Positions 8,511 to 15,758 of a stretch of 39,722 nucleotides of DNA are shown piece by piece. The position numbers and the translations under genes were made by a program. The first letter of the stretch is position 1; each line of letters opens with the position of its first letter. The notes below the pieces were generated by a model. It searched no databases, was not told the origin of the DNA, and worked only from the letters and a program-made list of their open reading frames with translations. Origin of the DNA: Moraxellaceae bacterium (GTDB lineage Bacteria > Pseudomonadota > Gammaproteobacteria > Pseudomonadales > Moraxellaceae); NCBI GenBank assembly GCA_030646295.1, contig JAUSND010000012.1, forward strand, positions 1-39,722. Reading direction: 5' to 3'.

Positions 8511-10406
8511 TTACTGGTTTGTAGTCTCGCTCAAGGCCAGCCACTTCTCCTCCAGTGTTACCAGCTCGGCATCCTGACCCGCTTTTTCTGCCAGCAGCCG
8601 GGCCAGATCATCCTTGCGCGCCGGCTCGTACAGTGCTGCATCACCCAGCAACTCATCCAGCTCCACCAGCCGGTCCTGCACGGCCGACAACTGGTTTTCC
8701 AGCTTGGCCAGCGCCTTTTGCTGGTCACGGCTGCCGGCCGGCTTTTTCTGCTGTGCTGCAGGCACCGGCTCGGGCGCAGTCTTTTTCACATCCTTCTTCG
8801 GATCTTTCTTGGGCTCTTTTTTAGGGTCCTGGGCCGCACGCCACTCGCGCAACCACTGCGCATAATCATCCAGATCCCCATCAAAATTCCTGGCCTGGCC
8901 ATCGGCCACCAGCAGGAACTCGTCACAGCAGGCCTTCAGCAGATGCCGCTCGTGCGACACGATAACCAGTGCACCCTGATACTCCTGGATGGCCAGTGTC
9001 AGCGCATGCCGCATTTCCAGATCAAGGTGGTTGGTGGGCTCATCAAGCAGCAGCACATTGGGGCGCTGCCAGACGATAAGTGCCAGGGCGAGGCGCGCCT
9101 TTTCGCCACCGGAGAAATTCTCGCAGGTTGTATCAATACGCTCGCCACCAAAACCGAAGCTGCCCAGAAACTTGCGCAGCGTCATCTCTTCCACACGCGG
9201 TGCCAGACGACTGAGCTGCAGCAGTGGTGATGCCTTCAGGTCGAGATGATCCACCTGATGCTGGGCAAAGTACCCCACACGGGTATGGTCCGACACCGTT
9301 CGCTCGCCCTGCAGTGGCAACAGCTCACCCACCAGCGTCTTGATCAGCGTCGACTTGCCGGCGCCGTTAGGCCCCAGCAGACCCATGCGGGTATCCGGCG
9401 TCAGTGAAAAGTTCACGCCGGCAATCACCGTGCGCTCGCCATAACCGGCATTGATGTCATCCATGCGGATCAGCGGACTGGCCAGGCGTTCCGGCTCGCG
9501 AAAGCGGAAACTGAATTGCGAATCGACATGTGCCGGCGCAATCAGCGTCATGCGCTCCAGTGCCTTGATGCGGCTTTGGGCCTGACGCGCCTTGGTGGCC
9601 TGGGCACGGAAGCGGTCAATGTATTTGGTGAGGTGCGCAACCTCGGTCTGCTGCTTCTCGAACTGCTGTTGCTGCTGCGCCAGCCGCTCCGCCCGCGTCC
9701 GCTCGAAGGTGGAATAGTTGCCGCGATAATGCGTAATGGAACCGTTCTCGACATGCAGGATGTGCTCGACCACATTGTCGAGAAAATCACGGTCATGCGA
9801 GACCATGATAAGCGTGCCCGGATAGGCCAGCAGCCAGTCCTCCAGCCAGAGGATGGCATCCAGATCAAGGTGGTTGGTGGGTTCATCCAGCAGCAGCAGG
9901 TCAGAGCGGCACATCAGGGTTTGCGCCAGATTGATGCGCATGCGCCAGCCGCCGGAAAAGTCCGCCACATTCTTCTGCTGCTCGGCATCGGAGAAGCCGA
10001 GCCCCGCGAGCAACTTGGCGGCCCGGGACTGCGAGGTGTAGCCACCAATCTCGTCATAACGCTGGTAGAGATTGGCCAGATCCTCGTAGCGCTCCTCGCT
10101 CTCGGCCAGCGCCAGATCGCGCTCCACCTGACGCAGCTCGGCGTCGCCATCCAGCACGTAGTCGATGGCGCTCATTTCCAGCGCACTGACTTCCTGCTCC
10201 ATGTGCGCCACGGTCCAGACGGCCGGGCGCTCCAGACGGCCGGCATCCGGCGTGAACTCACCCTGCAGCAGACCGAAAAAGGTGGATTTGCCGGAACCAT
10301 TGGCGCCGGTCAGGCCGACTTTCCAGCCCGGATGAATGAGAAAGGAGGCGTCGCGATAGAGTTCGCGGCCGTTACGCAGAACGGCAAGATTGGAGGCAGT
10401 TATCAT
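8511..10406 (-). CDS. ABC-F family ATPase, YheS-like
   Basis: ABC-F proteins are soluble twin ATPases that bind the ribosome E site and resolve stalled translation; they are not transporters. The 631 residues contain two nucleotide-binding domains: Walker A GANGSGKST (34-42) and GPNGAGKST, signatures FSGGWRMRINLAQ and FSGGEKARLALAL, and Walker B LLLLDEPTNHLD and VLLLDEPTNHLD. A charged linker QQQQQFEKQQTEVAHLTKYIDRFRAQATKARQAQSR lies between the domains. A Lys/Pro-rich stretch (KKEPKKDPKKDVKK) leads to a C-terminal coiled coil, as in YheS (E. coli 637 residues). The start MITASNLAVLRNG at 10406 fits the family, although no clear Shine-Dalgarno precedes it. A longer frame to 10496 would run through the upstream terminator. 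The same neighbour order (ABC-F next to algP) is known in pseudomonads. Confidence 0.92.
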   Translation of the reverse strand: MITASNLAVLRNGRELYRDASFLIHPGWKVGLTGANGSGKSTFFGLLQGEFTPDAGRLERPAVWTVAHMEQEVSALEMSAIDYVLDGDAELRQVERDLALAESEERYEDLANLYQRYDEIGGYTSQSRAAKLLAGLGFSDAEQQKNVADFSGGWRMRINLAQTLMCRSDLLLLDEPTNHLDLDAILWLEDWLLAYPGTLIMVSHDRDFLDNVVEHILHVENGSITHYRGNYSTFERTRAERLAQQQQQFEKQQTEVAHLTKYIDRFRAQATKARQAQSRIKALERMTLIAPAHVDSQFSFRFREPERLASPLIRMDDINAGYGERTVIAGVNFSLTPDTRMGLLGPNGAGKSTLIKTLVGELLPLQGERTVSDHTRVGYFAQHQVDHLDLKASPLLQLSRLAPRVEEMTLRKFLGSFGFGGERIDTTCENFSGGEKARLALALIVWQRPNVLLLDEPTNHLDLEMRHALTLAIQEYQGALVIVSHERHLLKACCDEFLLVADGQARNFDGDLDDYAQWLREWRAAQDPKKEPKKDPKKDVKKTAPEPVPAAQQKKPAGSRDQQKALAKLENQLSAVQDRLVELDELLGDAALYEPARKDDLARLLAEKAGQDAELVTLEEKWLALSETTNQ

Positions 10407-10461
10407 GGGCGCGGATTCTACCAGCAATGCGGCCCGACTCGCGGTTTCTGTCGCCGAAATG

Positions 10462-10487
10462 AAAAACGGGCCCGCAGGCCCGTTTTT
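10462..10487 (-). terminator. Terminator downstream of the AlgP-like gene
   Basis: An inverted repeat, AAAAACGGGCC (10462-10472) / GGCCCGTTTTT (10477-10487), with the loop CGCA. It ends the AlgP-like transcript (stop 10503) 56 bases before the start of the ABC-F gene on the same strand. The symmetric A5/T5 flanks would also allow function on the plus strand. Confidence 0.88.
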
Positions 10488-10502
10488 CGTCAGCACACCC
10501 GC

Positions 10503-11279
10503 TTATTCGGCAGCAGGGGGCGTCAGCACGGTGCGCTCTGCAGCAGCAGGGGCAGCGGCCGGCTTGGCGGCAGGGGCAGCCTTCGGAGCAGCCTTGGCCG
10601 CCGGCTTGTCCAGCGTCTTCAGCTTCACCGCCTTGGGCGCCGCTTTTGATGCAGCGGGCTTGGCGGCCGGCTTGGCAGCAGGAGCGGCCTTCGGTGCAAC
10701 CTTGGCCGGAGCAGGCTTGGCTGCAACCGGCTTGGCAGGTGCCTTGGCAGCAGCAGGTTTTGCGGCGGCTTTCGGCGCAGCAGGCTTGGCAGCAGCCTTC
10801 GGAGCAGCCTTCGGAGCAGCCTTGGCGGCGGCTGGCTTGGCAGCGGCTTTGGCCGGAGCCTTGGTGGCGCCCTTCAGCTTGGCCTGAACATAGGCCTTGA
10901 GTTCGCTCTTCTGCTGCAGACCCTTGATGGCGCTACGAGCCTGTTCGAAATCTTTCTTGGCAGCGGAAAGCGCGGCCTTGGCTTCGGACTGCGCCAGGTT
11001 GGCACGTTCCTTCACTGCCTTGACGGCATCCTTGTCAGCCTTGGCGATCTGCTGCTCGATCTTCTTCTGCAGATCCTTGTAGTTGGCCTCAGCCTTCTCA
11101 ACCAGCTTGCGTGCCGATTCGATGTACTTTTCTGCTTCCTTCTGGGTTTTTTCAACCACCTTCTGGAAGTGTTCCTGCAGATCGTTCACTTGCTTCTCCA
11201 GATCCATCTTGAGTTTGTCCACCGACGAGGCGGCGGGTTTTGCAGCAGACTTTACAGCCTTTTTCTTGGCAACAGGCAT
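10503..11279 (-). CDS. algP: AlgP-like protein with histone H1-type Lys/Ala/Pro tail
   Basis: The product has 258 residues in two parts. The first ~140 (SVDKLKMDLEKQVNDLQEHFQKVVEKTQKEAEKYIESARKLVEKAEANYKDLQKKIEQQ...) form a long charged amphipathic helix or coiled coil. The rest is almost pure Ala, Lys and Pro in degenerate KPAA/KAAPKAA repeats, closely resembling eukaryotic histone H1 tails. In P. aeruginosa AlgP (AlgR3) has this design and was implicated in alginate gene control and DNA binding. Its position between an ABC-F gene and an FKBP gene matches that organism. GAGG lies 8 bases before the ATG at 11279; a GTG at 11285 is an alternative. The repeat-rich DNA of the tail (10520-10880) could vary in length by slippage. 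Confidence 0.85.
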   Translation of the reverse strand: MPVAKKKAVKSAAKPAASSVDKLKMDLEKQVNDLQEHFQKVVEKTQKEAEKYIESARKLVEKAEANYKDLQKKIEQQIAKADKDAVKAVKERANLAQSEAKAALSAAKKDFEQARSAIKGLQQKSELKAYVQAKLKGATKAPAKAAAKPAAAKAAPKAAPKAAAKPAAPKAAAKPAAAKAPAKPVAAKPAPAKVAPKAAPAAKPAAKPAASKAAPKAVKLKTLDKPAAKAAPKAAPAAKPAAAPAAAERTVLTPPAAE

Positions 11280-11609
11280 GGGCACATCCTCATGTGGTTA
11301 ACGCAATTGGTTGGCACTGCGAACCCCTGTTTGATGGACCATATCCGGACCCATCAGGACGCGATTCATCAAACAGAGGTCCATTGAGCGAAAAATATAC
11401 GATGTGCCACAGAAAAGCGAGCAGCCATGCGCATCCGGAAGCGAATCTGGATCAAATTTATTGCAGGTGAATGAAACCGGAACACCATCACAACCCGTCA
11501 TCACACAGCGCACACAAAAGCGCATAGCCAAGCAAGGCTGCCTGACAGTATGCTCCCGATGGTTCACGGGCCGGCACATGGCATGGCCATCCAACAACAA
11601 GGAGAATTC
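11280..11609. other. Divergent regulatory region between algP and the FKBP gene, with crossing inverted repeats
   Basis: No gene is visible in these 330 bases. CTGTTTGATG (11327-11336) pairs with CATCAAACAG (11367-11376), and ATGGACC (11334-11340) pairs with GGTCCAT (11378-11384). The order A-B-A'-B' is that of an H-type pseudoknot rather than one hairpin. Three GGAC motifs start at 11336, 11347 and 11357, about one helical turn apart. The rest (11400-11600) shows no convincing structure. The region probably holds both promoters, but I cannot place them with confidence. Confidence 0.45.
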
Positions 11610-12365
11610 ATGAAGCGCACCCTGATCGCTGCCGCCCTGCTGGCCAGCCTGCCCGCCATTGGCCTTGCTGCTGACAAGAAAGCCCCGGCACCCGCCTTTG
11701 CAAGTGAAGATGCCAAGGCCGCCTACAGCATTGGTTTCATCAGCGGCAAAAGCCACTCACAGCTCATCGAGTCATTCGATGTTAATAGCTATGTAGACGG
11801 CTTTCGTGATGCCTTTGCCAAGAAAGAGCCACGGCTGACCGAAGAAGAAATGAAAGCCACGCTGGATGTATTCCGCAACCGCCTGCAGATGGCTGCTGTT
11901 GAAAAGGCCAATCGTGCCGCAATCGAAAACAAGGCCAAGTCCACTGCCTACCTGGCCAGCAACGGCAAAAAAGCGGGCGTGACGACAACCGCCAGCGGCC
12001 TGCAGTATGAAGTACTCAAGCAGGGCACGGGTGCCATGCCCAAGCCCACTGACATGGTCAAGGTGCACTACCATGGCACACTGATCGACGGCAGCGTCTT
12101 TGACAGCTCGGTGGAGCGCAACGAGCCTGCCGTGTTCCAGCTGGACCAGGTGATTCCTGGCTGGACCGAAGGACTGCAACTGATGAAGACCGGCGGCAAA
12201 TACCGTTTCACGCTGCCGCCCGAGCTGGCCTATGGCGAGCAGGGTGCCGGCCCGATCACCGCCAATGCCGTTCTGGTGTTCGAGGTTGAGTTGCTCGGCA
12301 TAGAAAAGCCGGTGACTGAAGCCGCTGCCGAAACTGCACCCGCCGTCAAGGGCAAGAAAAAGTAA
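11610..12365 (+). CDS. Periplasmic FKBP-type peptidyl-prolyl isomerase (FkpA/Mip-like)
   Basis: The enzyme catalyses cis-trans isomerisation of prolyl bonds and assists folding of envelope proteins. The 251 residues begin with a signal peptide (MKRTLIAAALLASLPAIGLAA). An N-terminal dimerisation domain follows (KAAYSIGFISGKSHSQLIESFDVNSYVDGFRDAF, residues ~30-100). The FKBP domain (~145-232) includes VKVHYHGTLIDGSVFDSS, VIPGWTEGLQLMKTGGKYRFTLPPELAYGEQG and NAVLVFEVELL. A short Lys-rich tail ends the protein. AAGGAG lies 6 bases before the ATG at 11610. The two-domain layout matches FkpA, Mip and FklB; the signal peptide favours a periplasmic, FkpA-like role. It is divergent from algP and is closed by a terminator. 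Confidence 0.94.
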   Translation: MKRTLIAAALLASLPAIGLAADKKAPAPAFASEDAKAAYSIGFISGKSHSQLIESFDVNSYVDGFRDAFAKKEPRLTEEEMKATLDVFRNRLQMAAVEKANRAAIENKAKSTAYLASNGKKAGVTTTASGLQYEVLKQGTGAMPKPTDMVKVHYHGTLIDGSVFDSSVERNEPAVFQLDQVIPGWTEGLQLMKTGGKYRFTLPPELAYGEQGAGPITANAVLVFEVELLGIEKPVTEAAAETAPAVKGKKK

Positions 12366-12374
12366 GCACGCCTG

Positions 12375-12421
12375 GCGCCCATAAAAAAACCGGCCCCTGA
12401 GGCCGGTTTTTTTATGGGCGC
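12375..12421. terminator. Long bidirectional terminator between the FKBP gene and algQ
   Basis: A perfect 21-bp inverted repeat (12375-12395 and 12401-12421) with the loop CCTGA. The core is CCGGCC/GGCCGG flanked by A7/T7, and a further GCGCCCAT/ATGGGCGC pairs outside the A/T tracts. It separates the convergent FKBP (stop 12365) and algQ (stop 12429) genes. It has the same core as the terminator at 8172-8206. Confidence 0.93.
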
Positions 12422-12428
12422 ATTCCCG

Positions 12429-12902
12429 TCAGGCAGAAGCCGTCTGGGCTGGCGCATGCAGCAGGGCAATCATGCGGTCCTCTATCTCGAAGCGGCCTTC
12501 CAGCACCAGCCCCAGTCCGGACAATTCGTGCGACAGGCTGGCCTGCACAGCCTCGTCTTCAGGATCTTCATACAGGTCATTGAAACGGATGATGGCATCC
12601 AGCGTTGGCTGCAGTCGCTGGAACAGGGCCTGTCCTTCCGCCTGCACGCGCTTGCCATGCGCCTCGCCTTCGGCCAGCAACTCGTCATACACCTCGAAGT
12701 AGCCGGCCGACACATAGTCCATGAGCACTTCGCAGAAAGCCTGCACGCGCTCCGGCAAAGGTACCGGATCGGCCTGGCGGCGGGAGTCATCCCCCAGTGC
12801 CATCATCAGCACAATCAGGGACTGGCGCTCTTCCAGCCAGCGGCGAACCAGTGCATCGACTCGGTTATGGTGATCTTCCGGACCGTTAGACGGGCTCAGC
12901 AT
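12429..12902 (-). CDS. algQ: Rsd/AlgQ-family anti-sigma-70 factor
   Basis: Members bind the housekeeping sigma factor (RpoD region 4) and shift RNA polymerase towards alternative sigma factors. In P. aeruginosa AlgQ also affects alginate and siderophore genes. The protein has 157 residues (AlgQ about 160), and is an acidic helical bundle with the typical segments VDALVRRWLEERQSLIVLMMALG, FCEVLMDYVSAGYFEVYDELL and LQPTLDAIIRFNDLYED. AAGGAGG is 6 bases before the ATG at 12902. It follows dsbB on the same strand by 75 bases, and a candidate promoter with an internal palindrome lies in that gap. The neighbours algP, FKBP and dsbB support the AlgQ assignment. Confidence 0.93.
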   Translation of the reverse strand: MLSPSNGPEDHHNRVDALVRRWLEERQSLIVLMMALGDDSRRQADPVPLPERVQAFCEVLMDYVSAGYFEVYDELLAEGEAHGKRVQAEGQALFQRLQPTLDAIIRFNDLYEDPEDEAVQASLSHELSGLGLVLEGRFEIEDRMIALLHAPAQTASA

Positions 12903-12938
12903 GACAGGCCTCCTTGGCAAACCTCGTTAAGGGTATTC

Positions 12939-12967
12939 AGCCTATGCCCGTCACCAGGTGACTGCAA
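12939..12967 (-). promoter_or_regulatory. Candidate algQ promoter with a palindrome in its spacer
   Basis: On the minus strand TTGCAG (12967-12962), a 17-base spacer and TAGGCT (12944-12939). Transcription would begin near 12932, about 30 bases before the algQ ATG. GTCACC-N-GGTGAC (12950-12962) is a perfect 6-bp dyad filling the -35-proximal spacer, in the position of a repressor operator. Confidence 0.45.
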
Positions 12968-12977
12968 GCACGAGGCT

Positions 12978-13472
12978 TCAGTCGCGCCGGACCAGCTGCC
13001 AGACGGCCAGCACAGCCAGACCAGCAAACACCACCAGCGTCCATCCGGGCAGCGTGATGCCAAGAAAGACCCAGTCGATTTCTGCGCACTCGCCAGAGCC
13101 ACGCAGCACCTTGCCCACCACCTCGAACAGGGGAAACGTATCCAGCCAGTAGTCCAGGCCGGGGCCGCAGGACGGCACCTGATCGGGCGGCAGCTGCTGC
13201 AACCAGACATGACGACCTGCCACCACAATGCCGCCAGCGGTAGCCAGTACGGTCAGGCCGGCGTAAATGCGCCGCCCCACACCTGTCGGACCGTGCAGGA
13301 AGGCCAGCAGGGCAACTGCACCGGTGGCCATCATGGCCACACGCTGGAAGACGCACAGCGGGCAGGGCTCAAGATGCTGGTCATACTGCAGCCACAAGGC
13401 AAACAGCATGGCCACCACGGTCAGCAGGAAAATACCGAGATTGGTCTGGCGCGGGGAAGGAATGAAAGGCAT
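12978..13472 (-). CDS. dsbB: Disulfide bond formation protein DsbB
   Basis: DsbB is the inner-membrane quinone reductase that reoxidises DsbA in the periplasm. The 164 residues form four membrane spans. The first redox pair is Cys37-Pro-Leu-Cys40 (EPCPLCVFQR), and the second periplasmic pair is Cys102 (PSCGPGLDYW) and Cys129 (GSGECAEIDW). CGGAG lies 7 bases before the ATG at 13472. The gene lies between gshA and algQ on one strand. P. aeruginosa has a second DsbB-type gene (dsbH) beside algQ, so this copy may correspond to dsbH. The partner DsbA is not in the window. Confidence 0.94.
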   Translation of the reverse strand: MPFIPSPRQTNLGIFLLTVVAMLFALWLQYDQHLEPCPLCVFQRVAMMATGAVALLAFLHGPTGVGRRIYAGLTVLATAGGIVVAGRHVWLQQLPPDQVPSCGPGLDYWLDTFPLFEVVGKVLRGSGECAEIDWVFLGITLPGWTLVVFAGLAVLAVWQLVRRD

Positions 13473-13519
13473 GTCGGGCTCCGGGTCACTGCCGCAAGAC
13501 TAGGGGCGGCGGCAGCGTT

Positions 13520-13564
13520 AAAACAAGCAGGGTTTGGTAACGCCGGGCGGCGCGCAAACCCTGC
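13520..13564 (-). terminator. Terminator or attenuator after gshA
   Basis: GCAGGGTTTG (13527-13536) and CAAACCCTGC (13555-13564) form a perfect 10-bp stem. The 18-base loop holds a smaller CGCC/GGCG stem. On the minus strand the structure is followed by TTGTTTT, so it fits a terminator for gshA (stop 13577) ahead of dsbB. Confidence 0.65.
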
Positions 13565-13576
13565 CGCACACTCTGC

Positions 13577-15139
13577 TCAGTCCTTGAAATAAGCGACCAG
13601 AAAATCCGGAAACGCCAGCGTATCAGCCGCTTCGATTGCCACCTGGTCCTGGTGTGATGCGGCGGCCACGGCGACCAGCTCGTCCATCCGCGCCTGCGGC
13701 AGCGGCCGCTGCCGGAAATGTTCGCCATGCTTGCGCGCCGTCTGCTGCGCAAACTCGAAGAAAGAACAGTCATGCTCCCGTAGTTCACGCACGATGGTGG
13801 CGGAATAGGTCAGCCCGGGGTCGTGCAGCTTGCGCGACTCCTGTGCAATCGCCTGCGAATAGGCCAGCGTGCCATGCGCTGCATCCAGCAGGGGCGCAAG
13901 TTCGGCCAGCTCGTCCAGCAGACGTTCCGCCTGCTCGCGAAACAGCACCGACTCCCCGCCAACCTGCAGGCGCAGCTCGGGATCACGACCATGCTCCACC
14001 ATGTCCTGCTGGTTGTGCGGCAGCCCGGCGTACTCGACACCGGTAAACGGCGGGCTGTCGCTGAGCAGGCAATGCAGTGCAAAAACTTCCAGGAAATGCG
14101 CACTGGTGACATCAATGCCGGACGGCTGGAACGGATTCAGGTCAACGCAGCGCAACTCCACGTATTCCACACCGCGACGCGACAATGCCGTGGTGGGACG
14201 CTCGCCGCGCTCGGTGGTGCGCTTGGGCCGGATCAGACCGTAATACTCGTTCTCGATCTGCAGGATGTTGGTGTTGATCTGCTGGTAGTCACCCTTCGCA
14301 TCCCGGAGCCCGATCTGCTCAAACGGCGCATAGGGTGTGTGGATGGCGTGCGAGAGGTCGCGCACGTATTCATCCAGTCCGTTATAGGACACCTTCAGGT
14401 CCGACTGCACCGAGTTCTGGTAGCCCAGTGAGCTCATGCGCAGTGAGGTGGCATTGGGCAGATACAGTGTACCCCTGCCGCACTCCTGCAACTTGTGTTC
14501 ACGCCCGCGCAAAAAGGAACCACAGACAGCCGGGCTGGCGCCCAGCAGGTACAGCAACAGCCAGCTGCGGCGCTGGAAGTTGCGTACCAGCCCGAAATAT
14601 TTTTCCGAACGGAAATCGGCCAGCGACTGCGTATTGCCAAGTTTTTCCTGCCAGGCCTGCCAGAACGAATCCGGAAAGGAAAGATTGTAATGAATGCCGG
14701 CAATGGTCTGCATGCGACGACCGTAACGTACACCCAGACCATGACGGTACAGGGTCTTCATGCGGCCGATATTTGAATGCCCATACTGCGCAAGGGGAAT
14801 ACTGTCGTCGTCGCCGAGAATGCAGGGCATGGAATTGACCCACAATTCCTCATTACCAAGATGGGCATAGATGAAACGGTGCAGGTCGTCCAGAAAGCCG
14901 AGGGTTTCGGCAATCGACGTGGTTGCCGGCGTAATGAGCTCCAGCAGGGACTCGGAATAATCCGTGGTGATATACGGATGTGTCAGCGCAGAACCAAAGG
15001 CCGCCGCATGTGGCGTCTGTGCCAGATGGCCGTCCGGCTGCACCCGCAGTGATTCTTTTTCCAGGCCCCGCCGCATGCCGGCCAGTACGCCAGCCCTGGG
15101 TGCCAGCCATTCAAGTTCACGCGCAAGCACAGCATCCAC
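13577..15139 (-). CDS. gshA: Glutamate-cysteine ligase
   Basis: GshA joins glutamate and cysteine with ATP, the first and usually rate-limiting step of glutathione synthesis. The 520-residue length fits the gammaproteobacterial type 1 family (E. coli 518). Typical segments are GMRRGLEKESLRVQPDG, THPYITTDYSESLLELITP, GIHYNLSFPDSFW and the C-terminal GVEYVELRCVDLNPFQPSGID. I prefer the GTG at 15139: GAGGAA is then 6 bases upstream, whereas for the TTG at 15145 the same motif touches the start codon. A weak start codon would fit tight control of thiol synthesis, which is inference. A hairpin terminator follows the stop. Confidence 0.95.
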   Translation of the reverse strand: MDAVLARELEWLAPRAGVLAGMRRGLEKESLRVQPDGHLAQTPHAAAFGSALTHPYITTDYSESLLELITPATTSIAETLGFLDDLHRFIYAHLGNEELWVNSMPCILGDDDSIPLAQYGHSNIGRMKTLYRHGLGVRYGRRMQTIAGIHYNLSFPDSFWQAWQEKLGNTQSLADFRSEKYFGLVRNFQRRSWLLLYLLGASPAVCGSFLRGREHKLQECGRGTLYLPNATSLRMSSLGYQNSVQSDLKVSYNGLDEYVRDLSHAIHTPYAPFEQIGLRDAKGDYQQINTNILQIENEYYGLIRPKRTTERGERPTTALSRRGVEYVELRCVDLNPFQPSGIDVTSAHFLEVFALHCLLSDSPPFTGVEYAGLPHNQQDMVEHGRDPELRLQVGGESVLFREQAERLLDELAELAPLLDAAHGTLAYSQAIAQESRKLHDPGLTYSATIVRELREHDCSFFEFAQQTARKHGEHFRQRPLPQARMDELVAVAAASHQDQVAIEAADTLAFPDFLVAYFKD

Positions 15140-15204
15140 AGGCAATTCCTCGACAGGCAGGGCAAATCAATATGGGGGCAGTGCCAACGGAAACAAGTCC
15201 GCGG

Positions 15205-15615
15205 TCACGCCGTGCTTTCATTCTTCCAGATGGCAAAGGTGCCACTGGCCTTGGCCACCAGCTTGCCACCTGCCACCACCTCGGCATCCAGTACGGCCGT
15301 ACGGCGACCACGGTGAATCACTTTTGCCGTGCAGCGAATAAGGCCTTCACGTACCGGACGAATATAGTTGGTCTTTGCTTCCAGCGTTGCCGCCAGCTCG
15401 TCGATCTGCAGCAGCGAATAAATGGCCGCCCCCATGGCGCAGTCAACCAGTGCAAACGCTGCACCGCCATGAAAGCCGCCCACCACATTCTGCAGATAGT
15501 CCGCCATGTCGATCTCGGCAACACACTCGCCGTTATCCACACTGACGTAACGGATACCAAGGTGGCGACTGAAGCGCGAGCCTTCATCGCGCAGGATATG
15601 CGCCTTGTGTTTCAT
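15205..15615 (-). CDS. PaaI-family hotdog thioesterase
   Basis: The 136-residue protein has a single hotdog domain. The motif VVGGFHGGAAFALVDCAMGAAI (residues ~44-65) matches the HGG-x-hydrophobic-D active-site helix of PaaI-type acyl-CoA thioesterases. The following TLEAKTNYIRPV and RTAVLDAEVVAGGKLVAKASGTFAIW complete the fold. AAGGAG precedes the ATG at 15615 with good spacing. The gene lies 65 bases upstream of gshA on the same strand, an order I also recall from P. aeruginosa. The substrate cannot be told from sequence. It is divergent from nnrS. Confidence 0.88.
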   Translation of the reverse strand: MKHKAHILRDEGSRFSRHLGIRYVSVDNGECVAEIDMADYLQNVVGGFHGGAAFALVDCAMGAAIYSLLQIDELAATLEAKTNYIRPVREGLIRCTAKVIHRGRRTAVLDAEVVAGGKLVAKASGTFAIWKNESTA

Positions 15616-15708
15616 TCAGATTCTCCTTGCGGCCGGCGAGCGTAACAAAAAACCGGCGTAAAGAAACAAGACGGGCCATGAAAGAAAAACGGCGCGCCAC
15701 TGCCACTC

Positions 15709-15722
15709 TTGATTTTTATCAT
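15709..15722 (+). promoter_or_regulatory. FNR/Anr/Dnr-type box upstream of nnrS
   Basis: TTGAT-TTTT-ATCAT matches the consensus TTGAT-N4-ATCAA at 9 of 10 positions. Its centre lies 43 bases before the ATG at 15759. If it acts at -41.5 the start point is near 15757, with TATCGT (15746-15751) as the -10. Known biology: nnrS genes are induced by nitric oxide or low oxygen through CRP/FNR-family regulators. Confidence 0.65.
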
Positions 15723-15758
15723 CCGGAAAAGGGACCGGATTCCTGTATCGTAGCAGCC

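Noticed and set aside
10503-10890. Repeat-rich DNA that might be a CRISPR or satellite array
   Set aside because: The periodicity is coding (degenerate KPAA/KAAPKAA codons), without regular spacers or identical repeats.
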